DNA from: Blastomyces gilchristii SLH14081
Lineage: Eukaryota > Ascomycota > Eurotiomycetes > Onygenales > Ajellomycetaceae
Length of the DNA stretch: 64,000 bases
Direction of reading: 5' to 3'
NCBI RefSeq assembly: GCF_000003855.2
Contig: NW_003101677.1
Span: forward strand, 2,422,573-2,486,572
Part shown: positions 24,015-35,307 of the stretch, piece by piece
Position numbering within the stretch: the first letter of the stretch is position 1
How the letters are laid out: each line of letters begins with the position of its first letter
Program-made: the position numbers and the translations under genes
Notes under the pieces: model-generated
What the model was told of the DNA's origin: nothing
Seen by the model: the letters and a program-made list of their open reading frames with translations, nothing else
The model's database searches: none

Positions 24015-26061
24015 AGTAATTCTCCTGGGTTCTTCACGCTTAGAATCACAAATGCATCAGATATTTATTCCCTTTTTGCTCGAAAAAGGATGAGGGACAG
24101 AGCTGGCAAAGAAGAGTATATCTGGCCGGAGAACCCCAGATTAGAGACTGTATCTCTCTTCCCCACAACGGCTATTTACTTCGTCGCACAGGCTCGTTCC
24201 TCGCGGCTTCTTCCCCCGTCCTGATGGCCAGGTCTTCAAATAGCCGAATGGTAAACAAAACAAAACTCGCGATCCATGCGCCGCCAGGGGGTCCTTCTTC
24301 CTACTACCAAATTGCGAAGATTGGTGGCACAGCGCTGAGATTCAGGAATAAGATGGAAGCAAAAAACAAGTGGCAGCTAACAGTCAGTCCAGCAAGAAAT
24401 ATTACTATGACAGACAGATCAAGCCGAAGAACGTGTCAGTCTATCAAAACATTGTGGACGATAATTGGAGATTCCTGGTGAAACCCAACCGGGAAAGTAG
24501 CGTAGCCCCGTATTCAAACTCCTGTACGATGTATTAAATAAAGGCAGGGCCAGGCCACCGTGCCGAGCAGAGATCAGAACAATGGTTGTTGACTGTATGT
24601 CAACAAAAGCCGCAGGGTGAAAGAAAATATTTGGTTGTACCAAAGAGCAAACCAGCTTGCAAAGTATTCAGAGCAATTAAAAATTAAAGGCGAATAATAA
24701 TAAAAATAAAAAACACCCAGCTCCGCGAATGTAATCGGAAGGATTATGAGGGGGAAAGAAGAAAAGCAGGACACGATTTGTCGCAGGTTTTGCTGTCCTC
24801 ACACGCGACGGAGAGTGTGAATGGTAACTAGTTCAACGCCTCTGCAAGCAAGAAGCGTAGAAAGCAAAAGAGAGGAAGAACGGAAAGAAAAAAAAAAAAA
24901 AAAAAGTAAAAACCAAAGGTCACCCCTCGTCGGCCTCGATCGATCTTCAGGATAGCGGACCTCCTGAGCCAGAACGGGATGGGATACAGCGAACCTATAG
25001 GAGATTTGGGCGAAAAGGGGGGACGCGAGACATCAAACTCTAGGGCAACATTGCGCTGATCATGCAGAGAAGGATATCTGCATCATCATGTATTGACATG
25101 TAACCTTCCTGCCAAGAGAAGGAAGGCTGTCAACTTGGTTGGCGAGCTGGCCCAGCTGCCAGAAGTCACGGCCAGGCAAAGGACCGCAGGAGATCGTTCT
25201 GGTCGTTCTGGTCGTAGTAGGGAAAGAGTCCGAATAGGCGAGAAGACCCGGTTGCCAACTCGCCGTGGGCCATGGCATGGGTGAACTTGGGGAACGGCGG
25301 TAGATCAGGCGGTCGGGGTGTCTTTGGTGTGTTTCGACAACTCCGAGACGACACTAAGTTGTTGGCCAGCCGCCCCTCGGCGTGCTTCATCATGGTTTCA
25401 GTGGTTTCACCCACAGCCAACCAGCTAGCTGCGGGCAAGAGGAGGTTCGAGCATAGAAGCCGTGTCTAGGAAAAAGGAGGACGATAAGAAGCAAAGAAAG
25501 AGTAAAAGAAAACAAAATGTTTGAAAGGAAGAGACGGGTACGTACATTACAAGAGTCGCAACAGAGAGAGGAAGAGCCTATATAATTTGTATCGCTGATT
25601 ACCAATGCCCAAAATTGTATACACAGAATTTACAAATATGTAGCTAAGCCCCCCAACAAATCTCCTCCTAATTCTAGCGAAACAATGAACCTTTTAGAGC
25701 CCGAAATAATGCTTCTAGGAGCGTTTGAACATGACATTGCTAAGCTGCCTTGTCACACAATTCCTTTTTTTTTCTCTTTTTTTCTCCTTTTTTCTCTTTT
25801 TTTCTCTTTTTTTCTCTTTTTTGCTGTCATACTGATAGACAAAATAACAGTATCTCCGCTTTAATTGCGCATTTGCCGGTTGTAGCATACGGATTGGATG
25901 ATGCATGATATTCCGCTGAGATGAGGTATTCTTGAATATGCATAATTAGTTACCAGCAAACAAGCAAATACAAAGTCATCTGCCTCCAATACCCCTTCAC
26001 GCATTCCAACCAACCTCTTATAACCATCATCATGATATCTCCATGGCAGTGCAAGCAGTCA
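24015..26061. other. Long non-coding stretch upstream of the membrane-protein gene
   Basis: Two kilobases of GC-balanced sequence hold no open frame I can support. It contains a dA run at about 24,890-24,905, a small direct repeat of gttctggtc at about 25,195-25,215 and a long T/C tract at 25,761-25,822. Some of it is likely the promoter and 5' UTR of the gene ending at 24,014. A non-coding transcript is possible but nothing in the sequence proves one. Confidence 0.5.
25761..25822. repeat. T/C microsatellite
   Basis: A 60-bp pyrimidine tract built of TTTTTTTCTC-type units repeated about five times. It lies in intergenic sequence between the membrane-protein gene and the eroded frame at 26 kb. 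Confidence 0.85.
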
Positions 26062-26603
26062 CTAGCGTGCTGGTGGAGTGTTGTTATGTCCCATATGACG
26101 CAGCATCCAATCGATAGTTACGCTATCATTTTGACAATGGAACAAATTCTGAGATGGTTGATTCAGAGGATCCCATGGGATAAGCTGTTCACCCACAGAC
26201 AGGTGAATGTGACATTCAAAAAATTGAAAGTTGCACCCATGAATAAGCATTGCCCAGCACCTGCTAAATTCAGTATTGACTTATTCAAGGACATTCTCAA
26301 GCTGCTTCAATACAGCTGTGACAGAGTCAGTATCTCTTTTGGCTTCAGCTACTGTGTGATTAATGATATCACAGTCACTGAGGAACTGTTGTTGGAACTG
26401 AAGGATGATAAAATCTGTGATATTCTCCTGCCGGTTTTGCTCTGAGGCAACTGTAAAATCATTTATTTCTGAAAAATAATAGTTGAGAATGTCTGATATC
26501 ATCATCTTAATTGAATCTTCATACAATGCTGTCTCCTCAGCGAATCACACAAGTTCATCAAGGATAGATAGAGAGAGATAATTTGTCATGATCATTTTGA
26601 GGA
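26062..26603 (-). pseudogene. Eroded reading frame of unknown family
   Basis: One minus-strand frame stays readable from an ATG at about 26,603 to 26,062, with only two stops. One is a TGA within a LDELV-FAEETALYEDSIKMM context (near 26,557), the other a TAA at 26,281-26,283. Between them the sequence has a normal acidic/hydrophobic pattern with no simple repeats (DILNYYFSEINDFTV, FIILQFQQQFLSD). Past the second stop it continues through WDPLNQPSQNLFHCQND. The spacing suggests point-mutation decay of a real gene: TGG to TGA, and CAA to TAA. The opposite strand also has an open frame of 137 codons (26,032-26,445) with no motif, so the strand choice is uncertain. I recognise no family. Confidence 0.4.
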
Positions 26604-29600
26604 AATGAGAATTGTTGTTGAGTGAAAGAGAGCACTCTTAGTAGTTAGTGATAAAAGAAAGATAGAATTGAAAGACAAAGAAGACATAAAAGTGATTGCT
26701 GAAAAAGAGCAAAGTTGAAGTCTAAGAAACTAGAAATCTGGGTATCAAGTGCATTGTTTCTGTATCTATAGAAGCTCATCTCTGGCAAGAAATGAGCACC
26801 CTTTTATATCCATGCTGTGACAATGTTGGCGGTGAGGATGAGAGGTGAAAGAGCTTAGAGTAAGGGAGAAATTGGCGCCCTCAACATCCATTGAATAGTA
26901 AAATTCATGGAGACTCCCTAAAGAAAGCGAACTTCAATTAGCCGCCCCCGGGATACACTCAAGGTTGACTAGTTAGTAGTCCTCAATCCGGAGAAGAATA
27001 TAACTGGTCACCCCATTCATATCATTTGAAAGATTGGGAAGAGTTGGGAAGAGTTGAGGGTGTTAAAGCTAAGGGGCCACGCAGTTCCAGGACGCGCCGA
27101 ACACTGAATATCCAGGTTCCCATCTTCCAATCAAGGGATCGATGGATAAGACATTGCGGGAAATCCCCAGTTTCATACAACCATTAAGAGGCAATTTCTC
27201 GAGTGATACACTCCAAAGGACAGAAATGAGGCCGGGATTTAAGCAGGCCCTCATCCTGCAAGGAAGAGATTACAGCTAACGCGCAAGCTTTCTATGCACA
27301 ATGTCTTGAGCCATCGACCAGTTTCCAGAGTTGGGAACTGATAAAGCCAGGTGGACACTCTCTCTGCTGATGTAGTTGTGAAATGAGAGACTGAATTTGA
27401 TTGCAGATGTGCTCTGCAAATCTTGCATCATTCTGTGAAGAGACTAAAGAATCAGAGCTTGATTCAATCATACAGACAGTCATTGTTGTCAAACTTCTGT
27501 GTGAAAGTAATTTGAAGAAGCAAGCTCATATTATCTTTTTTTCTGTACAGTCCGCCTGCACGTGATCTGATATGTAATATAACGTAGCTAGCTCCTCCCA
27601 CACGAATACAAGAGATTTAGCCATCCTACAATAACTTCCCACTACAGTTTTGTCTTGTTGTGTCTAGCACCTGACTTTACTGCCCAAGATTTTGCAATAG
27701 TTGTGATTAATCACAGAATCTCGGCAGTCCATGCACACCAAGCTCAAGGTTGTGATCCAGGAATCACAGGAGTGCTCTAACATGCTTCTAGTGTGGTTGC
27801 TGTTGTGCTCTTCACCTAGGCTATTGCAGTACATGTGGGATGGTGGCTGCAACAGCAAAGCCCAATGACCTGGAGTATGCAAACCAGGCCAGACTGCGTC
27901 GGGGCGCCGGGATACTTGCGTCAATCACCTGGGAGTGCCAGTTCGATATACAAACCCAGCTTGAGTCCGTGATATCCTCATGCAAAGGGATCACAGCAGA
28001 TTAACAACGATAGTGTAACTATTTGTACAGGCCCTGGACAACTGCCGTCCAACATTTGTTGAAATGAGGATGGCATACCCGCCCCCATTCGAGGCGCACA
28101 GAGGGTGACTGCCCGAGAGCTATAAGCCACATCACATCGCTCCGCAATGGATCATGTCAAAATGGACCAAATTGGCACCTTTCCACTCTAGAATGAAGGA
28201 TATTAAAGCTAAAGGCTCGAGCACAAATTTCTCCAGAGCTAATATGATGTTCTTCGCTTTCATGGTCTGGTGAAGGTACAGTTTAGTACACAAACAGTTG
28301 CTTCATCCACGGCAGCAAGCAAAGTGATTCTGGTTTGAGAGGTAATGGTCTTCTAGAATGTGCTTCTCATCGTGTGCCTAACGCTTTTCAGATATGGACC
28401 GGCAATTACGGAAGAGAGCAAGTACCCAAGTGATGCGAGAAAATACAAAACCCAACAAAAGAACCGACAGATCTCAGGATCGAGATGATGACCAAACCAC
28501 AGCTTGCGTTCTATTGAACGAAATGCGGGCTGAAAGGCAAAAAAGAAGGATGGGTTTCAAAAAAAGTTCGCCAACGTCAGAGACTCTACTGCTATGTATG
28601 TAAGGAGGATGTTAGCGGCGGGGAGAAATGTCAACAATATGAACATGCATGCATGTGGATTGTGTCTACTCTGTAGAGTGCTTACACGAAAGGAGACTGC
28701 ATAGGGAAAGATCTGTTGACCCATCACAGGAACCGAACCAAGTGAATAAGCATCATGATGCTGAGACAAACCTCAACAAAACAAGCACAGTCCCAGCGAT
28801 CCGTCTTAGCCAAGCTATTGACATTGACTCAAAAACAGAATCTGCACTCTATATGTTGCCGTTCGAGTTACTGAAGAAAGAAACTGGATAGAAAGGCAAC
28901 AAAACCGGGAGACCTGGGCTAATCGAACCGTCAAGTGGTGCTGCTACTGCGAGGAACTAGCTCGGTGGTCAATGGATGCATATGTGGGCATGAGTAATCG
29001 CAATATCCTTCTATTACTACAACAGGCGAACCCGTGGGGAGATTCGAGATTTTTTTAGATGGGAGTGCAATTGCACTAGGCGCGGAGCCGAAAATCAGTT
29101 CATTACGGAGTAAGGGGGCTCTCGGATCAAAAATTTTTCCGACCGTCTAGATTTTGACCGTACCAGCTTTCAAGCCAGTTACAACATTTCAAGATGCAGT
29201 ATGTACACTATATATAATGCTATAGGTTCAGCCCGCTGCCTGCTGTTCATCCGCCGACAGCACACAGCTAATTATGGCTACACACCCTTTGTCCGAGAGC
29301 CGCTGGGAGGGAGGAAGATAGCTTCACTCTTTACTAGATAATCAAGGGCTATCTATATATTGGAAGGGCAATGTGCTCGAGAAAGAGAGGAGATGCAATC
29401 AAGCCCTGAGTTTGACACGTAGGAATCAGAAAAGTCGACCTCGCTAAGCCATCCGACCTCGTTATGTAAGTAGACCTCGTAGATAGGGCCTGTGCCTGGA
29501 ATATTCCTGGAGTGGATCTGAGAAAAAGAAGTGTAGTTATGCCTCTCGAGGAGTATTTAAAAAGGAAGAAATGAAAAAAAAAGAAAGAAAGAAAAAGAAA

Positions 29601-29823
29601 TAAAAAAAGAAAAAGAAAAAGAAAAAGAAAAAGAAAAAGAAAAAGAAAAAGAAAACAAAGAAAAAAAAATCCCAAAAGAGAAAGCAAAAAGCAGTATAAA
29701 CATGACGAAAAATGAACAATCAAAAAAAAATCATTACACCCTGATCCCATTAGTAGCTTTCACGCTGCCGCACACATTCAAAACCCCCCCGGTCGGAATT
29801 CGCTCATTATTCAATAAATAAAC
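26604..29823. other. Gene-poor stretch with short unassigned frames
   Basis: About 3.2 kb between the eroded frame and VMA10. Short open frames occur at 27,292-27,492 (-, 66 codons), 27,664-27,924 (-, 86 codons, containing TPGHWALLLQPP) and 28,394-28,603 plus 28,649-28,891 (+). None has a recognisable domain, and splice joins I tried between the last two gave stops. The composition falls between island and AT-rich tract, and the part before 27,500 has little CpG. Remnants of accessory genes or old transposons are the likeliest content. The A-rich purine tract at 29,573-29,668 lies at the right end. Confidence 0.45.
29573..29668. repeat. Purine microsatellite (AAAAAG)n
   Basis: About 95 bp of A/G only, mainly nine or more AAAAAG hexamers, about 160 bp downstream of the VMA10 stop codon on the minus strand (a T/C tract in the transcript direction). 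Confidence 0.9.
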
Positions 29824-30063
29824 TCAGGCATTCTTCGCGAGTTTCTTCGGTAGTTGCGGCTGAACTTCGGTCACAGCATGGATGAGATCCTCGATGACTT
29901 GGCCGCCCTTCTTCTGACCGATGTCCTTGATCTCCTGGACTTTGGCTTCGGCTTCTTTGTTGGCTTCCTCTTCGGCTACCTTGTTCCCGCTCGAGTGCTA
30001 AATGAGATAAATAAAATAGGGAGGGCGGGTGTCAGTTAGCCGTCTAATCACTTTTCTTATATC

Positions 30064-30095
<32 letters not shown>

Positions 30096-30752
30096 ATGTT
30101 TCTTTGGAATGGGAATACAAGGGAGAATACGAATCTCCAGTGGGGTAATTGAAGGAAAGTATGATATCTCCCCACCTCAGCCTCAAACTTCTTGAATTCT
30201 TCTTCTTTTTTCTGTCGGTATTCTTCGATTTCCTTCTGTGCTTCAGCTCGGGCGTCCTTTACGCGCTTCGTGCGGTCTACACAAACATGGGAATCAAGTT
30301 AGAGTCAAGGGGCTTGGAGAAGCGACATTTGATAAGTGTCGTATGATGTAATTGCAAGAGGAAATTTGTTACGCACATTCTCTGGCTAGAATAATGAAAT
30401 AGAATGAGTTAGCGAAATCTGTTTCTTCAAGAACGGGGGGACGGCAGGTTAGGTAGGGTATTGGCAAGATGAATCCACTCGTTTGGAAGCTCTTACCATT
30501 CTGTACGATTTTCTGCGCCTCTCTCTCGGCCTATTTGCCCACAAAATGTTTGTTAATTCTCCACATTCTCTATTTGAGTAGGCCGTGGGTGTGAACGGGG
30601 AGAAGTGCAGTTAGAGATAGCTTGAAGGCGGACATACATCAAGCAGGGTCTGGATGCCTGCGGAGTTCTGGGCAGACTAGAAGAGACAGCAATAGTTAGC
30701 AAGATGAATGATGCCTGAAAGGGGTTACATGAAGGAATAAGAAGCGCACCAT
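29824..30752 (-). CDS. VMA10: V-type ATPase subunit G (V1 peripheral stalk)
   Basis: Subunit G pairs with subunit E to form the peripheral stalks that hold the catalytic V1 sector of the proton pump still on vacuolar and endosomal membranes. Six exons give 119 aa, the usual length: 30,752-30,750 (only the ATG), 30,676-30,638, 30,530-30,497, 30,385-30,377 (9 nt), 30,276-30,176 and 29,997-29,824. All phases fit. The protein starts MSAQNSAGIQTLLDAEREAQ, continues KIVQNAREYRTKRVKDARAE and a long charged coiled coil (KEIEEYRQKKEEEFKKFEAE), and ends LPKKLAKNA. The N-terminal block is the conserved signature of the family. Intron 5 holds a (TA)n(TG)n run near 30,068-30,098. The gene is divergent from PET117, with 337 bp between the starts. 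Confidence 0.93.
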
Positions 30753-31089
30753 AATTTCGATCTCTTCTCAAGTACAATCCGCTGAGATCGGCGTTGGCAT
30801 GTAGTCGTGGTGTTGTTGGACGCTGTCCTTGTCCTGAGCTCCGCGCGTGGCAGCTCGACGTTGATGCGGGCTTGAGGTTGGAGCAAGGTCACCTCGCCGC
30901 TTCTGCCGCTTGACACCGCTTCCGGGACAAATCCACCGGGAAACCGTTCGACAGTGTCTTTGGGAATTACCTCGCAACTGCTAAATAAAGACCTCAATTT
31001 TTCGAGAAGGATCTGAAGGAGACCGTTTTCCTAGAAAAGCCAGAAGCTATCTCAATCGTACCACACAGGAAAACACATAGGAGGAAACC
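30753..31089. promoter_or_regulatory. Shared divergent promoter of VMA10 and PET117
   Basis: 337 bp separate the two start codons, which point away from each other, so both promoters and 5' UTRs must lie here or overlap. The stretch is GC-balanced with no clear TATA box. The PET117 ATG sits in a good fungal context (gaaaccATGTC). Confidence 0.6.
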
Positions 31090-31450
31090 ATGTCGCGGGC
31101 TTCCAAACTTACCTTGGCCGGCACGTCGCTGATGACTGTCGGCATCGTCTATTTTGTCCACTGGACGCAGGAAGCTGACAAGGCTGTATGTTTTAGTCGA
31201 TTGAGCTACATTTACGTCCCGTTCGTTTACGGCTGAATGCTGATTTGTTACGAATAACCTCTAGGCCATGCATGCCGGTGTGCAACGAGATCTTGAAAAC
31301 CAGCGGATCAAGCGAGAGCGACAAGCGGACTTTGAGATGCAGCGGGCGCTGGAGGCTGAGTACAGAAAACTCCAAACGGTGTCGGATGGCGGAAATGGGG
31401 AGAATATAGACAGTGGTGCCGGGGTAGGTGCCAGTCAAAGCGCAACATAG
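31090..31450 (+). CDS. PET117: Cytochrome c oxidase assembly protein Pet117
   Basis: Pet117 is a small mitochondrial inner-membrane protein needed to assemble complex IV; it links heme A synthesis (Cox15) to the rest of assembly. Two exons, 31,090-31,185 and 31,265-31,450, join in phase 0 across a 79-nt intron (GTATGT to CTAG) and give 93 aa. The protein begins MSRASKLTLAGTSL, has one membrane segment (about residues 6-25, ending IVYFVHWTQ), then the family block MHAGVQRDLENQRIKRER and a charged helix. The C-terminal 20 residues are Gly/Ser-rich and look variable. Length and motif order match other fungal Pet117 proteins. Confidence 0.9.
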
Positions 31451-32743
31451 CCGGTTGATATCATCCAATTCTCCTGCCCGCCTCGCCGCCGCAGCAGCTA
31501 TTAAGACGGAAAGGCAAACCCACGGACGCATTCGATTCCATTCGATTTCGTTCTGCAAGCAAGAAACCATTGTCTCTGACGGAACAAAGGCGCCAAAGTG
31601 GTCGGAAAGGATAAACGCATGAGGAGTGCAATTTCCCTCCTATGCTTGGAGATAGCACTGGCAGAGAGAAAGTCTCCAGCCTGAACCATTGCGATCACGC
31701 AACGAAAAGTCGTTACACGGCGTCCATTGTACGATATATATACAAACGATAGAATCCGGTTTTGGGAGGAATCAAAGGGGTCTGTTACTAAAATAAACTT
31801 GCACTATATGCGTTATATACCCAGAACCAACTGTCTTCACTCATACATACGATCTATTTATCAGATATTCTGGATCTCAAAGTGGAAACTTGTGACTCTA
31901 CACGCAAAAAGGGTCTCCGTGGCCGGACAGCACATCCCGGGTTTTCTTACCGCCCGCGACTCTTCCTAGTCCAACTGCAGGTCCGGGGATGGATCTGTAA
32001 AGAAGATGCGCCGTCTGCTATTCCTTCTTAAGATCACGATAGTGTGCTGTAAATGCTGGGGGCAAGGGAGACACCAGGGTAGCTGAGGATAAAGAGCTAG
32101 GTGTGCCAACTCTATTCTTTGCTCCCAAGTAAAGTACCCCTCGCGCGGGGCATTGTATACTAGCAAACAAAGGTTTCGTAGTTGGGTACTGTACCATAGG
32201 AAGGGGAACAACTGTCGCGTAGATATGGCAGGAATCGAGTGAGTTTGCGCAGATGGATCGAACAATAAGACATTTTAATGAACAAAGGCAATGTGTTTTG
32301 GGAACCATTGTTTGCTTATTCCCATATGAGCTAGGTAAAAACCAATTAAGCCGAACCTACGAAGCCATGAGTCGTGATCAGAATGGCTGTGGCTGGGCAA
32401 ATCAAAGGCGCATCTCTGGGTTTTTAGCATAAATAGTTATATGAGCCCTGCTTTGGCGTCATGGGAACTTTTGCTTCCCCCACCCAACCTTCCACCGACC
32501 GTGTTCTTTTTTTTCTAAGAATAGCCGGGCAGAAACTCTCTCTGTGCCCACTACCGCTGTTCCAACACACTCATTAATGAAACACGATCTCTCTCCTTCA
32601 TCAGTTCAAAGCTAAACATTCTATTCATTCGCTTTCGGGCCGGCTCCTTGTCGTGGTGCAGAGCTGGTGCTATACATGGACAGCGCTATACGGGGCGCCG
32701 AAAAATGGTCTTCGTGGTTAGACTGCCCATATAGCCTCTCTTA
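31451..32743. other. Intergenic between PET117 and the coiled-coil gene
   Basis: 1.3 kb with no supported gene. Short overlapping open frames on both strands (31,461-31,698, 31,966-32,308) lack motifs. Pyrimidine-rich stretches at about 32,490-32,640 are typical of fungal promoters and fit the gene starting at 32,744. Confidence 0.55.
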
Positions 32744-35307
32744 ATGGACCACATATTCCCTTCACTGCATGACGCAGGTCCGCTAAGAACCACCCCGCGT
32801 CTCCATCATTCGACAGCGCTGAAATGCTGTTGTGGGAGTTCACAATGTGCCTATCTCCAACATAACATTGCTGCGCTGGCGGATCTGGAAAAAGACGTCG
32901 AAACTGCCGCCCAGCTAGGCCAGGTGGGTATTTTATTCCATTTCCATTTCTTTTTCATCTCTTCATTTCTTCATTTCTTATATTTATTTGACTTTGCTGT
33001 CACTTTGTTGTTCGTGGGTACTTGCTGACATTTTCTATTGCTCCCTTTGCCTGGCGGGTCTAGGCATTATTGCAGCGCCATGAATCTTACATGACAGATG
33101 CAGAAGGAGATCGAAGCAGGTTACTATTAGAAATGGAACATCTCGAGCGGGACAAGCGCCAGGCGCAAGCCGAAAATGCGCGGATCATCGAAGAAAACCG
33201 CGAGCTCTTGGAACAACTGGAGGAAATGAACAAGTTGATCGTAGAATCGGATGCGCAGATCAAGTCACTCACGGACTCCCTCGAGAGTACACAGCTGCAT
33301 GTTAAACAATTGTCGATCTCAGCGTCGCGCGTAGCCCAACTCGAATGGCAGATTGTTGCGATGGAGAAGGAACAAGAGGAGTTACAGGCAAAACTTATCG
33401 TCACCAAAGAAGATGAGAAATCAGCTATCCAACGATGGAGACAAGCCGAATTCACTTTGCGAGACCTTCAAGACCAGCTCGAGAGGATAGAAAAGGAGTC
33501 GAGAGAGGAACGGGAAAGGAATGTGGAGCTACTTGCGCGGATGGAGAGGAGGAGGGCTGTTGAACGAGAATTGGATAGCGCTGCGGGTCGACTCAAAGGT
33601 GCTGCTGCTGCCTCGTCACTTGGCCAGAATAAGCCGGGAGTGGTTAGCAACTTCGTGCGCGACATCTTGCAAGATAATGCGAACCTGCAAATGGGCATCG
33701 TTGAGCTCAGGGAAATGCTTCAGAACTCAAATGAGGAGGTGCAGAACCTGCGGGAACAGGTTCTCCTCCATCAACCACTGACTCCGGAGCGGAATGAACG
33801 ACAGCCACGACAGAAGGCACTTCCGCTTAGTGACGAACTGGATGCGAAATTCCCGCCAGTGGCATCCCAGGAGTTTCACGTCCATCATCACTACCACTCG
33901 CCTACCCCAGCTGTCTCCCAGCGAAAGGAAAGGGTACAAATCCCGATACACCGTCGCCAGAGGAGAAAGAGGCCTATGATCTCCTCTCCGCTTCTCGAGT
34001 CGCCTCGCATTTCCTCACGCATGTCACAAACACCACACCGTCCACATGGTTCTACTTCGTCAACATCAACCATACTCTCCCAAACTTCAGTCTCTATCCC
34101 TCCGCCCTCGAATGGCCGCAGTTGGTCGTCTCAAGCCTCCGGTTCCGCAGCAGCGGGGTCGCTATCGTCGTCAATGCCTAATTCTCCACAATCTACATAT
34201 AGAACCTCGTCAATTTTCGATCGCGTGGACCATGGCTTTGAGTCTTCTCGCCCTACTAGCCCAGAGAGTATTGGTTTTGCGTCTCCAAGTGTTAGGCCAT
34301 ACCGTCATCGCAAAGAATCCTTTGATATCCCCTTTCGATCTATATCTGGCCCGGTTAAGTTGCAGGATACGTCTATAGCTCTTCCAGGTGATAAAATCGA
34401 AGAACAAAGCGGTAAATTTTTCACTGATGAGAATATACCTTATTGCGAACCTCCCATCATGGAAGAGGCAGAAAACTCACCAACTCAGGAAACGATCAAT
34501 GAAGAACCAATACAACCTCAACCTTCAATTTGTCCTCACAAATCTGAGCTTGCGCATGAACCTGAACCTGAACTCTCCTCGCAGCTACAATATCACAAAG
34601 TGAAACGCGCGTCCTCTCATGACAGTCTCCTCTCCATTTCTGGAATGGATATCCATACGCTTCGCTCCTACCCATCCCAAATTCTTAGTCACTATTTAGC
34701 ATTCCCTATTAGAACACCCAGCCGTATAACATCCGCCGGCACGGAAGTTTCCTTCACGCCGCCCGTAATCTCACGAACGAACGTCATAGTCCCTACTGTG
34801 TCCCTTAGCAATGGGGGTAAAGGCTCCGACTCACGCTCCCTGCTCTCCTCAGTCGCCGCTGCATCTGCAGCGGACCCGAACGCAACCCCAACCCAAACGC
34901 CACCAGGCTCCCTACCCAGCAACTCATCTCCTCTTCACCATCCGGACGATGTCCTCGCATCTCGTCAGACAGCCAGTTTCAGTAAGCGGGTCGGCGGCTG
35001 GGTTCTTGGCAGATGGGGTATGACACCGATAGCATCAGCGAGGGACTCGCGTTCACCCATATCCTCACGCCGTTCGTCGTTGGCATCCTCGGCTCGGCCA
35101 CCAGCGCCTCCACCCATCTCTCCTGCGTCATCTGTATACGCCTCATCTGTCTCCTCTTCAACACCGGCCTCAACAACACTTGGCAGACCAGCCGGGGTGA
35201 ACCAAAAAGGTCCTATCCCGGGGCTCCGCCCACCAGCAAAGGCACCTACGGCAGTACAACCCAAGGCAATTGACGAGGAGTCACTACAGGAGAGCTTGCT
35301 TGAGTAA
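32744..35307 (+). CDS. Conserved fungal coiled-coil protein with N-terminal Cys motif and HVHHHYH motif
   Basis: I do not know its function. Exon 1 (32,744-32,923) and exon 2 (33,064-35,307) join in phase 0 (GTGGGT to TCTAG, 140 nt) and give 807 aa. An in-frame TAG just upstream fixes the first ATG. Residues 28-38 carry CCCGSSQCAYL, a possible metal-binding knuckle. From about residue 45 to 290 the protein is a continuous charged coiled coil (LLLEMEHLERDKRQAQAENA, NRELLEQLEEMN), including VVSNFVRDILQDNANLQMGI and LREMLQNSNEEVQNLREQ, which look like its most conserved part. Near residue 330 is EFHVHHHYH. The rest, about 470 residues, is Ser/Pro-rich and probably disordered. A scaffold or microtubule/septum-organising role is only a guess from the architecture. 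Confidence 0.85.

Noticed and set aside
29349..29750. Phe/Leu-rich membrane-like frame of 133 codons
   Set aside because: The hydrophobic run is the reverse translation of the AAAAAG microsatellite, not a helix.
33087..35264. Minus-strand and shifted frames in the coiled-coil gene
   Set aside because: They are antisense shadows, Ser/Leu-rich because they mirror Glu/Arg/Gln codons, and have no domains.
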